Shown: piece after piece, positions 26,773 to 40,817 of the stretch | How positions within the stretch are numbered: position 1 is the stretch's first letter | Layout of the letters: every line of letters begins with the position of its first letter | Translations under genes and position numbers: made by a program | The notes under the pieces: generated by a model | The model's input: the letters and a program-made list of their open reading frames with translations, nothing else | Databases searched by the model: none | What the model was told of the DNA's origin: nothing | Assembly: GCA_046330955.1 (NCBI GenBank) | Contig: JAXLRT010000010.1 | Location: 109,594 to 173,593 of the forward strand | Source: JADJPO01 sp046330955 | Lineage (GTDB): Bacteria; Actinomycetota; Actinomycetes; Actinomycetales; Kineosporiaceae | Length of the DNA stretch: 64,000 nucleotides | Direction: 5' to 3'

Positions 26773-27380
26773 AGGAGTAACTCCACGCTCGTACGACCGC
26801 CAAGGTGCGGATGCTGTAGATCGCCGCTGGATGAGCGACTGACGCCAAGGAGGAGCACCGGTCAGACCGTTGTCCTCGAGCTTCCCCACGGTACGGTGCC
26901 CGACGTAGCAGGGTCAATTCGGCGGGGAACGCACCACCGGCAGCCACGACGCGCCGAGCTGGGCTCCCGAGGCCGGGCTCTCGTGCCGACCCTCGTACTG
27001 CGCCCGCTCCGGTTCGGGAAGCGTTTCCAGCCGGACGCCGCACCAGCGAGCTACTCTCACTTAGAGTAGCCATCTGCAACTGAGAGTATGATTCGCGTCC
27101 GGCCACCGGGAGGATGGCCAACAGGCTATGGTCCTGTGATGCCGGCCGTGGGAAGTACCCGACACGCCGTTCGAGTTCGAGAAAAAGAACGACGACGGAA
27201 CGACTGGGTGCGACCCCGAGAGGACTGGGACGTAGGCTTCCGAGTCCGGCGGCCCGCCGGAGGACGCAACCTGGGGGAGTCGCTCCGCCCGCTTGGCAAC
27301 GGACGGCCAACTCTCGTGCACAGGCTGTGGACAACTGTGTGGACTGCTGTGGCCGTCCCCGGAGCCAGGAGGGTGCCAGC
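26773..27380. other. rpmH-dnaA intergenic region: DnaA boxes and divergent promoters
   Basis: 608 bp between divergent rpmH and dnaA. A perfect DnaA box in reverse, TGTGGACAA (27326-27334), is followed by TGTGGACTG (27338-27346), 35-55 bp before dnaA, suggesting autoregulation. A palindrome GCTACTCT/AGAGTAGC (27050-27070) precedes a TATGAT -10-like hexamer (27087-27092). No gene is seen. Confidence 0.65.
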
Positions 27381-28946
27381 GTGACGAACGGAGCCGATTT
27401 CCCGTCCGTATGGCGTCGCGCCCTGGCCACCCTCGACTCCCTCGGCGTCAGCTCGCAGCAGCGCGCCTTCGTCCGGCTCACCCGCCCCGTCGGCCTCCTC
27501 GACGGCACTGCACTGCTCGCGGCGCCCAATGAACTCACCAAAGAAGTCCTCGAGCATCGGATGCGCGACGCCATCACGGGCGCTCTGGCCACCGAACTGG
27601 GTCATCCGGTCCGGCTCGCGGTGACGGTGGACAGTTCGCTGTCCGCCCCGGCGAGCGACGACGACACCGAGTCGCTGCCGATCCTGGGACGCCCCGAGCA
27701 GCTCGAGCGCTCGGCGCTCGGCGAGGTCATCGACGTCCGTGAGGCGGACACTCGCCTCGCACCACCCCCGACCGAGGCCCGCAGCGCCGAGAACGGCCAC
27801 TCCCAGCGCCAGACCGACCTGCCGGACGTCGTCCCCACGTATGACGGTTCCCGCCCCGACCTGCTGCGCACCAGTACCGGACGCAGCGCGGCGCGCGTCG
27901 TCCCGGGCGAACCGAGCCGGCTCAATCCCAAGTACACCTTCGAGAACTTCGTCCCCGGCGCGAGCAACCGGTTCGCCCATGCGGCGGCCGTCGCCGTGGC
28001 CGAGGCTCCGGCCAAGGCCTACAACCCGTTGTTCGTCTACGGCGAGTCGGGTCTGGGCAAGACCCATCTGTTGCACGCCATCGGCCACTACGCCACGAAC
28101 CTCTACCCCGGCGTCCGGGTGCGCTACGTGAACTCCGAGGAGTTCACCAACGACTTCATCAACAGCATCCGGGACGACAAGGCCAGTTCGTTCCAGCGCC
28201 GCTACCGCGATGTCGACGTGTTGCTGATCGACGACATCCAGTTCCTGCAGGGCAAGGTGCAGACGCAGGAGGAGTTCTTCCACACCTTCAACACCCTGCA
28301 CAACGCGAACAAGCAGGTCGTGATCACCTCGGACCTGCCGCCCAAGCAGCTGGCCGGCTTCGAGGAGCGGATGCGCAGCCGGTTCGAGTGGGGCCTGATC
28401 ACCGACGTGCAGCCCCCCGAGCCCGAGACCCGGATCGCCATCCTGCGCAAGAAGGCCATCGGCGAGCGGCTCGAGGTGCGCGACGACGTCCTGGAGTACA
28501 TCGCCAGCAAGATCTCGACGAACATCCGCGAACTCGAGGGCGCGCTGATCCGGGTGACGGCGTTCGCCAGCCTCAACCGGCAGCAGGTCGACCTGGCGCT
28601 GGCCGAGATCGTGCTGAAGGACCTGATCCCGGCGGACGACACCCCGGTGATCACCGCGGCCACGATCATGGCCCAGACCGCCGCCTACTTCGAGCTGACC
28701 ATCGAGGACCTGTGCGGCTCCTCGCGCTCCCGGGTGCTGGTGAACGCTCGCCAGATCGCGATGTACCTGTGCCGCGAGCTGACCGACCTGTCGCTGCCGA
28801 AGATCGGCCAGCACTTCGGCGGCCGTGATCACACCACGGTGATCCACGCCGATCGCAAGATCCGCCACCTGATGGCCGAGCGGCGCAAGACCTACACCGA
28901 GGTCACCGAGCTCACCAACCGGATCCGGCAGTCCTCGCGCTCCTGA
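27381..28946 (+). CDS. dnaA: Chromosomal replication initiator DnaA
   Basis: 521 residues. DnaA binds DnaA boxes at oriC and melts the origin. Domain I spans about 1-90 (VWRRALATLDSLGVSSQQRAF); a disordered domain II follows, then the AAA+ domain with Walker A GESGLGKTHLLHAIG (about 221) and Walker B VLLIDDIQFLQ (about 280). The C-terminal domain IV ends with the DnaA signature GGRDHTTVIHADRKI (about 480). GTG 27381 is chosen because AGGAGGG (27367-27373) lies 7 nt upstream; longer in-frame readings run back through the DnaA boxes and are rejected. Confidence 0.96.
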   Translation: MTNGADFPSVWRRALATLDSLGVSSQQRAFVRLTRPVGLLDGTALLAAPNELTKEVLEHRMRDAITGALATELGHPVRLAVTVDSSLSAPASDDDTESLPILGRPEQLERSALGEVIDVREADTRLAPPPTEARSAENGHSQRQTDLPDVVPTYDGSRPDLLRTSTGRSAARVVPGEPSRLNPKYTFENFVPGASNRFAHAAAVAVAEAPAKAYNPLFVYGESGLGKTHLLHAIGHYATNLYPGVRVRYVNSEEFTNDFINSIRDDKASSFQRRYRDVDVLLIDDIQFLQGKVQTQEEFFHTFNTLHNANKQVVITSDLPPKQLAGFEERMRSRFEWGLITDVQPPEPETRIAILRKKAIGERLEVRDDVLEYIASKISTNIRELEGALIRVTAFASLNRQQVDLALAEIVLKDLIPADDTPVITAATIMAQTAAYFELTIEDLCGSSRSRVLVNARQIAMYLCRELTDLSLPKIGQHFGGRDHTTVIHADRKIRHLMAERRKTYTEVTELTNRIRQSSRS

Positions 28947-29949
28947 CAACCCTGGGTGACAGCTCCGGTGGAGTTGTCCACAGGACGGCGTCGAGCGTCC
29001 CGCGCCACGCGCTGCCCTTTTGGGGCACTGCCCGCCGCATGCAGCTCTGCGCCACGGTGGCAACGGCGATGCTGTGTGTGGTCACTCACGTCCGAAAGGG
29101 TTGGCACAACGCCCTGGTACGTGGCTTTTGGACGCGCCCGAGCACTTCAGGTCACCGAACTTGACGCTATGTGTCCGGAACGACCGAGACATCGTTCCAT
29201 GCACAGTTTGGGGACAACCCTGTGGATATTTTGCGCTCGAGCGATAACGGTCCGTACATCGCACGCGTCCCGATCCGTGCGCCCTCGACCAGGTCCGTTC
29301 CCTCCCCCGGCTCGGCCGGCGTCATCCGGCCCGTCTCGACCTCATCCGGCCCGGCCGGCACCCTCGCTCCGCGCAAGCCGGTGGACAGGCTGTGGACGCC
29401 CCGGGGAGAGCATGGGCTCGGGTGTGGGCCCCCACGCGAACGATGTGCGCAGCCGGGAGAAGCGGTGGGCACGACCGCGAGTTCTCGAGTCCCCATCCAC
29501 CGCGCAGCCCCGCCCGTCCACCACTGGTCGACACCCTCATCTCGTTTCTGACCTGCAGCGATACCCGGTTACCCACAGGGCCCACACCCCCTATGACAAA
29601 CGAGAGAGAGCTGACTGGATGAATCACCCGCCCACATGGACCGATCCATGATCCCGAGCCTGGCCCGATGAGCAGACGACGATCGACCACGATCCCGGAC
29701 GACGCGCGGACCCTTCCCCTCCCCCAGATGTCCCGTCCTGTCCGCTCGGCTTCACCTGGTCGAGCCGACTCGCGTACTGTCATTCGAGCCGGCCTCCGGA
29801 CCGCTGCAGCACCATCAGCCCCCGGCCCACTTCCCCGAGGCACCGGCACGTCGAGCAATCATCCGTGCGGACGACGTCATCCCCGGCACCGGCCCTCCGG
29901 CACCGGATCAGGGATCGACCCGTCGCGACGGCACAGAAAGGCGGAGGTC
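28947..29949. other. oriC: Putative oriC between dnaA and dnaN
   Basis: 1 kb non-coding gap in the usual actinobacterial origin position. DnaA-box-like 9-mers: TTGTCCACA (28974-28982, perfect), TGGGGACAA (29209-29217), TGTGGATAT (29221-29229), TGTGGACGC (29391-29399) and TTACCCACA (29569-29577). Several others have two mismatches. The AT-richest short stretch, GGATATTTTGCG, lies at 29224-29235 and may be the unwinding element. The dnaN promoter must lie in the 3' part. Confidence 0.8.
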
Positions 29950-31068
29950 GTGAAGTTCCGGGTCGAGCGTGATGTCCTGGCCGAGGCGGTCACCTGGGTG
30001 GCCCGTGCGCTGCCGACCAACCCGCCGGTGCCGGTACTGGCCGGGTTACTGCTCGAGGCCTCCGCTGACGGCGTGCTCCGGCTGAGCAGCTTCGACTACG
30101 AGGTCTCCGCCCGCATCGAGGTCTCGGCCGACGTGGCCGACCCGGGCACCGTTCTGGTCTCGGGTCGCCTGCTCGCCGACATCTCCCGCTCGCTGCCCAA
30201 CTGGCCGGTGGACGTCGCCACCGACGGCTCCCGGGTCGAGCTCACCTGCGGCGCCAGCCGTTTCACGCTGCTGACCATGCCGGTCGACGACTACCCGAGC
30301 CTGCCCACCATGCCTGAGGCGGCCGGGGTGGTCGGTGGCCACGACCTCACCCAGGCCGTCGCCCAGGTCACCGTCGCCGCCAGCCGCGACGACACCCGCC
30401 CGGTGCTGACCGGCGTCCAGGCCGTCATCGACGGCGAGAAGCTCACCCTGATGGCCACCGACCGCTACCGGCTGGCCGTGCGCACCCTGCCGTGGCGCCC
30501 GGTCACCCCCGGGGTGCAGGCGACCGCCCTGGTGCGCGCCCGCACGCTCTCCGAGGTCTCCAAGGCGCTGGGTGCCATCGGGGACGTCACCCTCGCCCTG
30601 CCCGCGGACGGCGCCGGCGAACTGATCGGCTTCGAGGCCGGCGGCCGGCGCACCACCTCGCTGCTGATGGACGGTGAGTACCCCCAGGTGCTCGGCCTGT
30701 TCCCCAGCGAGTACCTGGGATCGGCCGAGGTCTCCACCTCCGCGCTGGCCGAGGCCGCCCGACGGGTCTCGCTCGTCGCCGGCCGCCACGCCGCCGTTCG
30801 GCTGCGGTTCGGGGACGGCGCGATCGTGCTCGAGGCGGGCCAGGGCGAGGACGCCCAGGCGTCCGAGGCGGTCGAGGCCGAGCTGTCCGGCGACGAGGTC
30901 GTGCTCGCGTTCAACCCGCAGTACCTGCTCGAGGGCCTGTCCGGCGTGGTCGGCGACGCCACCCGATTGACGTTCACCCAGCCCACCAAACCCGTGGTCA
31001 TCTCGGCCGCGGGCGAACACGACGTGACCTTCCGCTACCTCGTGCTCCCGGTCCGGCTGAACAGCTGA
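29950..31068 (+). CDS. dnaN: DNA polymerase III beta subunit (sliding clamp)
   Basis: 372 residues, normal size. It forms the ring that tethers the replicative polymerase. Three clamp repeats: MKFRVERDVLAEAVTWVARA at the start, LMATDRYRLAVRTLPWRP in the middle and the C-terminal VISAAGEHDVTFRYLVLPVRL, which carries the hydrophobic partner-binding pocket. GTG 29950 is chosen over an upstream in-frame start at 29668, which would add a Pro/Arg-rich segment unlike the family; AAAGG precedes it by 8 nt. Confidence 0.95.
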   Translation: MKFRVERDVLAEAVTWVARALPTNPPVPVLAGLLLEASADGVLRLSSFDYEVSARIEVSADVADPGTVLVSGRLLADISRSLPNWPVDVATDGSRVELTCGASRFTLLTMPVDDYPSLPTMPEAAGVVGGHDLTQAVAQVTVAASRDDTRPVLTGVQAVIDGEKLTLMATDRYRLAVRTLPWRPVTPGVQATALVRARTLSEVSKALGAIGDVTLALPADGAGELIGFEAGGRRTTSLLMDGEYPQVLGLFPSEYLGSAEVSTSALAEAARRVSLVAGRHAAVRLRFGDGAIVLEAGQGEDAQASEAVEAELSGDEVVLAFNPQYLLEGLSGVVGDATRLTFTQPTKPVVISAAGEHDVTFRYLVLPVRLNS

Positions 31069-31191
31069 GGCGCGCCGAGGTCCTCGACGGTCTCCGACCC
31101 GGCACCATCGGCACCACACGATTCCACTCGAGCCGCGACCCGTCGTCCGGCCCGAGCCGACAGGGAAGCTGACAGGGGAAGGGGCATCAGC

Positions 31192-32112
31192 GTGCACATC
31201 GGTCTGGTCGGTCTGGGCAAGATGGGTGGCAACATGCGCACCCGGCTGCGTCGCGCAGGACTCGAGGTCACCGGCTTCGACTTCAACCCCGAGGTGCGCG
31301 ACGTCGACTCCCTCGAGGCCATGGTCGCCGCACTCCCGGCACCACGGGTCGTGTGGATCATGGTGCCGCACGGCAAGCCCACCACCGACACCGTGGCGGC
31401 GCTGAAGGAGTGCCTCGCCGAGGGCGACCTGGTCATCGAGGGCGGCAACTCCCGGTTCACCGACGACACCGTCAACGCGGCATCGCTGGCCGAGCGCGGC
31501 ATCGGCTACCTCGACTGCGGGGTCTCCGGCGGGGTCTGGGGGCTCGAGAACGGCTACGGGCTGATGGTCGGTGGCGACGCCGCGCTGGTCGAGCGGGCGA
31601 TGCCGGTCTTCGACGCGCTGCGTCCCGAGGGTCCGCGCGAGGAGGGCTTCGTGCACGCCGGGGCGGTCGGTGCCGGCCACTACGCGAAGATGGTGCACAA
31701 CGGCATCGAGTACGGCCTGATGCAGGCCTACGCCGAGGGCTACGAGCTGCTGGCCGCCAAGGACATCGTCACCGACGTCCACGGCTGCTTCCAGGCCTGG
31801 ACCCGCGGCACCGTCGTCCGGTCGTGGCTGCTCGACCTGCTGGTCAAGGCGCTCGAGACCGACCCGAACCTGGCCGACATCAAGGGCTACGTGAACGACT
31901 CCGGTGAGGGCCGCTGGACCGTCGAGGAGGCCATCGCCAACTCGGTGCCGATGCCGGTGATCTCGGCGGCACTGTTCGCCCGGTTCGCCTCCCGGCAGGA
32001 GGACTCCCCGGCGATGAAGGCGGTGGCCGCGCTGCGCAACCAGTTCGGTGGCCACGCGGTGACCACGGCCGGGCCGACCTCGGGCGCGGGCGCCGTCCAG
32101 AAGAGCGAGTAG
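31192..32112 (+). CDS. gnd: 6-phosphogluconate dehydrogenase, short (decarboxylating) form
   Basis: 306 residues. Oxidative decarboxylation of 6-phosphogluconate to ribulose 5-phosphate in the pentose phosphate pathway. The Rossmann motif GLVGLGKMGGNM lies at the N terminus; EGGNSRFTDD, the catalytic GVSGGVWGLENGYGLMVGG and HAGAVGAGHYAKMVHNGIEY with the catalytic lysine follow. The short, often NAD-preferring class lacks the long C-terminal domain of the 470-residue enzymes. Position between dnaN and recF is typical of actinobacteria. GTG start after GGGGAAGGGGC. Confidence 0.94.
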   Translation: MHIGLVGLGKMGGNMRTRLRRAGLEVTGFDFNPEVRDVDSLEAMVAALPAPRVVWIMVPHGKPTTDTVAALKECLAEGDLVIEGGNSRFTDDTVNAASLAERGIGYLDCGVSGGVWGLENGYGLMVGGDAALVERAMPVFDALRPEGPREEGFVHAGAVGAGHYAKMVHNGIEYGLMQAYAEGYELLAAKDIVTDVHGCFQAWTRGTVVRSWLLDLLVKALETDPNLADIKGYVNDSGEGRWTVEEAIANSVPMPVISAALFARFASRQEDSPAMKAVAALRNQFGGHAVTTAGPTSGAGAVQKSE

Positions 32113-32175
32113 GTCGGCCATCACGGCGGATCCAACCCTCGCGCGGCACGCGGCGTCGCGCGAGAGGATGGCGGC

Positions 32176-33345
32176 GTGCACGTCACCCACCTCTCGCTGA
32201 GCGACTTCCGGTCGTACGCGACGGTCGAGCTGCCGCTGGAGGGTGGCATCAGCGCCCTGATCGGCCCGAACGGGCAGGGCAAGACCAACCTGGTCGAGGC
32301 GATCGGCTACGTGGCGGCGCTGTCGAGCCATCGGGTGCCGACCGACGCCCCGCTGGTGCGGATCGGGGCCGGCCGGGCCGTCGTCCGGACGGCGATCGCT
32401 CGCGCCGGGCGCGACACCCTGGTCGAGCTCGAGATCGTGCCCGGCTCGGCCAACCGGGCCCCGGATCAACCGGGCACCGGTGCCTCGGCCGCGCGAGGTG
32501 CTCGGCATGCTGCGCACGGTGCTGTTCGCCCCCGAGGACCTCAGCCTGGTCAAGGGCGACCCGGAGGGCCGGCGCCGGTTCCTGGACGACCTGCTGGTGG
32601 CCCGGGCACCGCGGTTCGCCGGGGTGCGAGCCGAGGTCGACAAGGTGCTCAAGCAACGCAACGCCCTGCTGAAGTCGGCCGGCGCCTCGATGCGCGCCGG
32701 GCGCGGCGACGTCCGGACCCTCGACGTCTGGGACGCCCACCTGGCCACCGCGGGCGCCGAGCTGCTCGCCGGCCGGCTGCACCTGGTGCACCTACTGCAG
32801 CCGCTGGTCGAGAAGGCCTACCTGGATGTCTCGGGCGGGCAGGGCGTGGCCCGCATCGACTACCGCTCCAGCCTGGGTGAGGACGTGACGGTCGACCTGC
32901 CCCCGGCCGAGCGGCATCGTGACCTGCTCGCCGCGCGCCTGCTCGAGGCGCTGGCCCGGGTGCGCCCGCGCGAGCTCGAGCGGGGGTGAGCCTGGTGGGC
33001 CCCCACCGCGACGACCTGGTGCTCTCGCTCGACTTCTCCGGCACGGTGGTGCCGGCCAAGGGCTATGCCAGCCACGGCGAGTCGTGGTCGTACGCGCTCG
33101 CGCTGCGGCTGGCCTCCTACGAGCTGTTGCGCGCCGACACCAGCGGGGACGGCGACGGCGAACCGGTGCTGATCCTGGACGACGTGTTCGCCGAGCTCGA
33201 TGCCGGACGCCGCACCCGGTTGGCCGAGTTGGTCGCCGGCGCCGAGCAGGTGCTGATCACCGCGGCGGTGCCGGACGACGTCCCGGCGTTGCTGGAGGGG
33301 GCGCGGATCGACGTGATGGCCGGCGAGGTGCACCGTGTCCGCTGA
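32176..33345 (+). CDS. recF: DNA replication/repair protein RecF, two homopolymer frameshifts
   Basis: SMC-like ATPase that loads RecA at gaps. Walker A is GPNGQGKTNLVEAIGYVAAL near residue 31. The frame breaks at the C run 32459-32462 (one C too many: NRA then RINRAPVPRPREVLG resumes in another frame) and again at the G run 32982-32986 (one G too few: RPRELERG then VSLVGPHRDDLVLS). With both corrected the protein is about 389 residues and complete, ending in the signature LILDDVFAELDAGRRTRLAELV. The flanking gene order is intact and the same kind of error hits gyrA, so assembly error is more likely than decay. The last 11 bp overlap the next gene. Confidence 0.88.
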
Positions 33346-33940
33346 CCAGCCCCCGCAGCAGCCGGACCCGCAGCCGGCGGCCGGCACCCCGGACGTCGAG
33401 GACGACCCGGTGCGGCTGGCCCTCAACCGGGTGCGCGCCGCGGCCCGCGAACGGGGTCTGCGTCCCGGATCGCCGGGTGCCGCGCCCGGGTCGGCGGCGG
33501 CTCGGCGGGCGGCGTCCCGGGCTGCGGCGCGTGGTGACGGCGCGGGGCCGCTGCGCTCGGGGGCTCACCCCGATGCCCGCGACCCGCAGCTGATCGGCAC
33601 CGGCATCGACCGGCTGGTCACCGATCGCGGCTGGCAGGCGCCGGTCGCGGTGGGCGGGGTGATCGGGCGCTGGCCCGCCGTGGTGGGTGAGGAGATCGCC
33701 GCCCACTGCCGCCCCGAGACGTTCTCGGACGGCGTGCTGACGGTGCGCGCCGACTCGACCACCTGGGCCACCCAGCTGCGGCTGCTGGTGCCCACCATCA
33801 TGCGCCGGCTCACCGAGGAGGTGGGCGAGGGCGTGGTCGACCGGATCGTCGTCCAGGGTCCGAACGCGCCGTCCTGGCGCAAGGGTGCCTGGGTCGCGCC
33901 GGGTGGGGTGGGCCCCGGGACACCTACGGCTGACCCGTGA
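33335..33940 (+). CDS. DUF721 / DciA-like replication protein
   Basis: 201 residues. A low-complexity N-terminal half (Pro/Ala/Arg) is followed by the DUF721 domain: RGWQAPVAVGGVIGRWPAVV, HCRPETFSDGVLTVRADS, TTWATQLRLLVPTIMRRL. DUF721 proteins include DciA, which loads or assists the replicative helicase in bacteria without DnaC; the actinobacterial member between recF and gyrB is the standard one. GTG start overlaps the recF stop. Function is inferred from the family. Confidence 0.88.
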   Translation: MSADQPPQQPDPQPAAGTPDVEDDPVRLALNRVRAAARERGLRPGSPGAAPGSAAARRAASRAAARGDGAGPLRSGAHPDARDPQLIGTGIDRLVTDRGWQAPVAVGGVIGRWPAVVGEEIAAHCRPETFSDGVLTVRADSTTWATQLRLLVPTIMRRLTEEVGEGVVDRIVVQGPNAPSWRKGAWVAPGGVGPGTPTADP

Positions 33941-34340
33941 GTCATCGACCCCGCCCATGATCACTGTCTTGTCGCAGTTTGCTCCGGCTCATCCGGGGCA
34001 AACTGCGCTCAAACGACGATCATGGACGGCGCGTGGCCGGGTCGGGAGGCCCGCAACGTGTGTGGCCTCGTGAGGCCCCGAAACCGGTAGGTGCGTGGAG
34101 GGAGTCATCCTCCGATCTGCCGTCGCGTCAGTGGCGGTCAGACATGCTGCTCCAGGGCTGTGGACAGCGCAGGCCAAGGGGCCCGGCCACGGTAGGATGA
34201 CGGCAGACCGGACGGTCGGGTTCGGCACCTCGGGCCGGCGCCATGGCGGCGTCCGGCAGGGGTGGCGCCGACCGTCCCACCATGCCGGGGGCTCGTCCGA
34301 GATCTCGTCCCCGACGACCCCGTCAGGAGCCCGACCACCT
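33941..34340. other. dciA-gyrB intergenic region
   Basis: 400 bp with the hairpin element at 33956-34024 and otherwise no recognised feature except a DnaA-box-like CTGTGGACAG at 34159-34168. The gyrB promoter must lie here. Confidence 0.5.
33956..34024. repeat. Intergenic palindromic element, copy A
   Basis: Outer arms CATGATC/GATCATG, inner arms CGCAGTTTGC/GCAAACTGCG and a CCGG/CCGG tip. Related in layout to 46249-46313 and 63921-63983: a GATCA end, a GCAG/CTGC core and a CTC/GGGG tip. May act as terminator for dciA. Confidence 0.6.
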
Positions 34341-36361
<2,021 letters not shown>

Positions 36362-36379
36362 GGGTGTCCTGCCTGCGTG

Positions 36380-36393
36380 GTTTCACGGGAAAC
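36380..36393. promoter_or_regulatory. parS-like site 9 / palindrome between gyrB and gyrA
   Basis: GTTTCACGGGAAAC, one mismatch at the centre. It lies in a larger inverted repeat CGTGGTTTC/GAAACCACG (36376-36397). The altered core may weaken ParB binding; it could also be a terminator-like hairpin. Confidence 0.45.
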
Positions 36394-36448
36394 CACGATT
36401 CGTCCCCTTGCTGAGCCAGCAATTCCGTTGATGGAGTAAGGATCCACC

Positions 36449-39141
<2,693 letters not shown>

Positions 39142-39292
39142 ATCCGACCCCGGCTACCGCTGGGGAAGGTCATCAGCAGCAGATAGCATCGGTGCCGTCA
39201 CATGGCGCATGGCTTGCTGAACCGGGTGATCAGCGACGGCGGGGGCTCCCAGTGCCGTACCGTCGAAGACGTCAGCGTCGCGGAGGTGAGCG

Positions 39293-40234
39293 GTGAGTTC
39301 GTCCGATCAGGGTTCCCGTCAGGGGACGGCCCCCAAGGTCTCCCCACGTCCGGGTACCCCTGGCGAGGCGGCCAAGGACGCTGCCAAGTCGACCCCGGCC
39401 AGTTCCGCGGGGTCCAACGGAGCGGGGCGGCCGTCGTCCTCGAACGATTCCGGCTCGTCGTCCGCGGGGGCCACGGTCCCGATGTCGTCGGTGCCCAGCG
39501 CGGCGGCGACGTCCCCCATGCCTTCCGGTTCTGCGGGGCCGGCGGTGTCCGCGTCCAAGCCGTCGACGGCCGGTAAGCCCGGCGGCACCGGCACCGGCAC
39601 CGGCACCGGCACCGCGCCCGCCCGCCCGGCGCCGTCCCCGCTGGTGAAGTCGGCCACCGAGACCGTCCGGCCGACCACCACCACGGTGCGCGACGATCTG
39701 CCGCGCGTCGCCCCAGCGGCTCCGACGCGTCCGATGGGCTCGGTTCCGCCCGCTGCCGCCTCGGCGCCGGCGACGGCTCCCCCGGCTCGGCCGGCCCCGG
39801 CGCCCGCTCCTGTGTCCGTTGCCGCCTCCGCCCCCGCAGCGTCACCCCCGGTGGGCCCGGCAGCCGCCGGGGCGCCCCGGACGGTGCGGCTCACCCTGGC
39901 ACGGGTCGACCCCTGGTCGGCGCTGAAGCTGTCGTTCCTGCTGTCCGTGGCGCTCGGCGTCGCCCTGGTGGTGGCCACGATCATCCTGTGGCAGGTGCTC
40001 AACGGCATGGGGGTCTTCGACTCCCTCAACAGCACTCTGCGCGACGTCGGTGGCGTGAAGTCGCAGTTCGACCTCTACGACTACGTCGGGCTCAGCCGCG
40101 TGATCTCGTTCGCCACCCTGGTGGCCGTGTTCAACGTGCTGACGATCATGGCGTTGACCACGCTGGGAGCGGTGCTCTACAACATCGCCGGCAGCCTGGT
40201 CGGTGGCCTGAACGTCACCCTCGCCGACGACTGA
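39293..40234 (+). CDS. DUF3566 transmembrane protein
   Basis: 313 residues. A 205-residue low-complexity head (Ser/Ala/Pro/Thr; GTGTGTGTG run) precedes a DUF3566 domain: RTVRLTLARVDPWSALKLSF, a first helix (LLSVALGVALVVATIILWQVL), an extracellular loop and a second helix (ATLVAVFNVLTIMALTTLGAV). The family is confined to actinobacteria and lies next to gyrA. Its role is unknown; topology predicts both ends inside. GTG start with GGAGGTGAGC upstream. Confidence 0.9.
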   Translation: MSSSDQGSRQGTAPKVSPRPGTPGEAAKDAAKSTPASSAGSNGAGRPSSSNDSGSSSAGATVPMSSVPSAAATSPMPSGSAGPAVSASKPSTAGKPGGTGTGTGTGTAPARPAPSPLVKSATETVRPTTTTVRDDLPRVAPAAPTRPMGSVPPAAASAPATAPPARPAPAPAPVSVAASAPAASPPVGPAAAGAPRTVRLTLARVDPWSALKLSFLLSVALGVALVVATIILWQVLNGMGVFDSLNSTLRDVGGVKSQFDLYDYVGLSRVISFATLVAVFNVLTIMALTTLGAVLYNIAGSLVGGLNVTLADD

Positions 40235-40256
40235 CCACCCGCCGCGACCGTTGGGT

Positions 40257-40296
40257 GGGCCGGGTTGACCCCCGTCTCAGGGGGCAAACCCGGCCC
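40257..40296. terminator. Hairpin terminator after the DUF3566 gene
   Basis: GGGCCGGGTT / AACCCGGCCC with a second inner stem CCCCC/GGGGG; 23 bp after the DUF3566 stop. Confidence 0.65.
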
Positions 40297-40393
40297 GATC
40301 TCGGCCCTGCTGGGTGTCCGGCGTCCGAGCGGGTATCCGGTTTGGGTGGACGGCACCGGCTGCGATAGTCTCGGGCGGCGCGATTCGCGCGGC

Positions 40394-40467
40394 GGGCCTA
40401 TAGCTCAGACGGTTAGAGCGCTTCCCTGATAAGGAAGAGGTCGGAGGTTCAAGTCCTCCTAGGCCCA
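40394..40467 (+). tRNA. tRNA-Ile (GAT anticodon)
   Basis: 74 nt. The acceptor GGGCCTA pairs with TAGGCCC; D arm AGCTCAGACGGTTAGAGC, anticodon stem-loop CTTCCCTGATAAGGAAG with GAT, and T arm GGAGGTTCAAGTCCTCC are all intact. CCA is not encoded. The sequence after it is the accessory segment; the tRNA-Ala partner lies 21 kb away. Confidence 0.97.
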
Positions 40468-40817
40468 CCCACAACACCGCAGGTCAGAGGCTGTTTCGGC
40501 CAGTTGATCAATCTCGTTCAAGATCGCGTGTTGGCGCCATGTCAGAAGTTTGAGACGTCAGGCTTCGGCGAACCACCCGGATGAGGGTGGACTCGGGCGG
40601 CCGCACGACGCGCGGAACACCGCCTGTGGCGGACCGCGGCCCCGCCGGGCTCCTGCCGCGGCGCCTGGCCCGAATCGGATGGCTACCTCATTGAGGTTCC
40701 CGATCGTGTGTGACGACGCGTCCGCCCATGAGCGGTATTGGGCTCGGCCTTCCGAATGTCACTGTCATTTACACTCTTAGATTGATATCTTGAACCAAGA
40801 TAAGGTGGTGATTGACA
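40468..40817. other. tRNA-Ile to abiE intergenic region
   Basis: 350 bp, falling to low GC at 40740-40810. The abiE operator candidate lies at its end. No gene or clear integrase attachment repeat was found. Confidence 0.45.
40786..40802. promoter_or_regulatory. Palindromic operator candidate of the abiE pair
   Basis: TATCTTG-AAC-CAAGATA, perfect 7-bp arms with a 3-bp spacer, ending 15 bp before the AbiEi start. AbiEi-type antitoxins repress their own operon by binding inverted repeats near the promoter. The surrounding 40770-40805 is AT-rich, unlike its neighbours. Confidence 0.55.

Noticed and set aside
32176..33345. recF as a true pseudogene.
   Set aside because: Both breaks are single bases in homopolymers, the remaining sequence is perfectly conserved, and gyrA shows the same kind of error.
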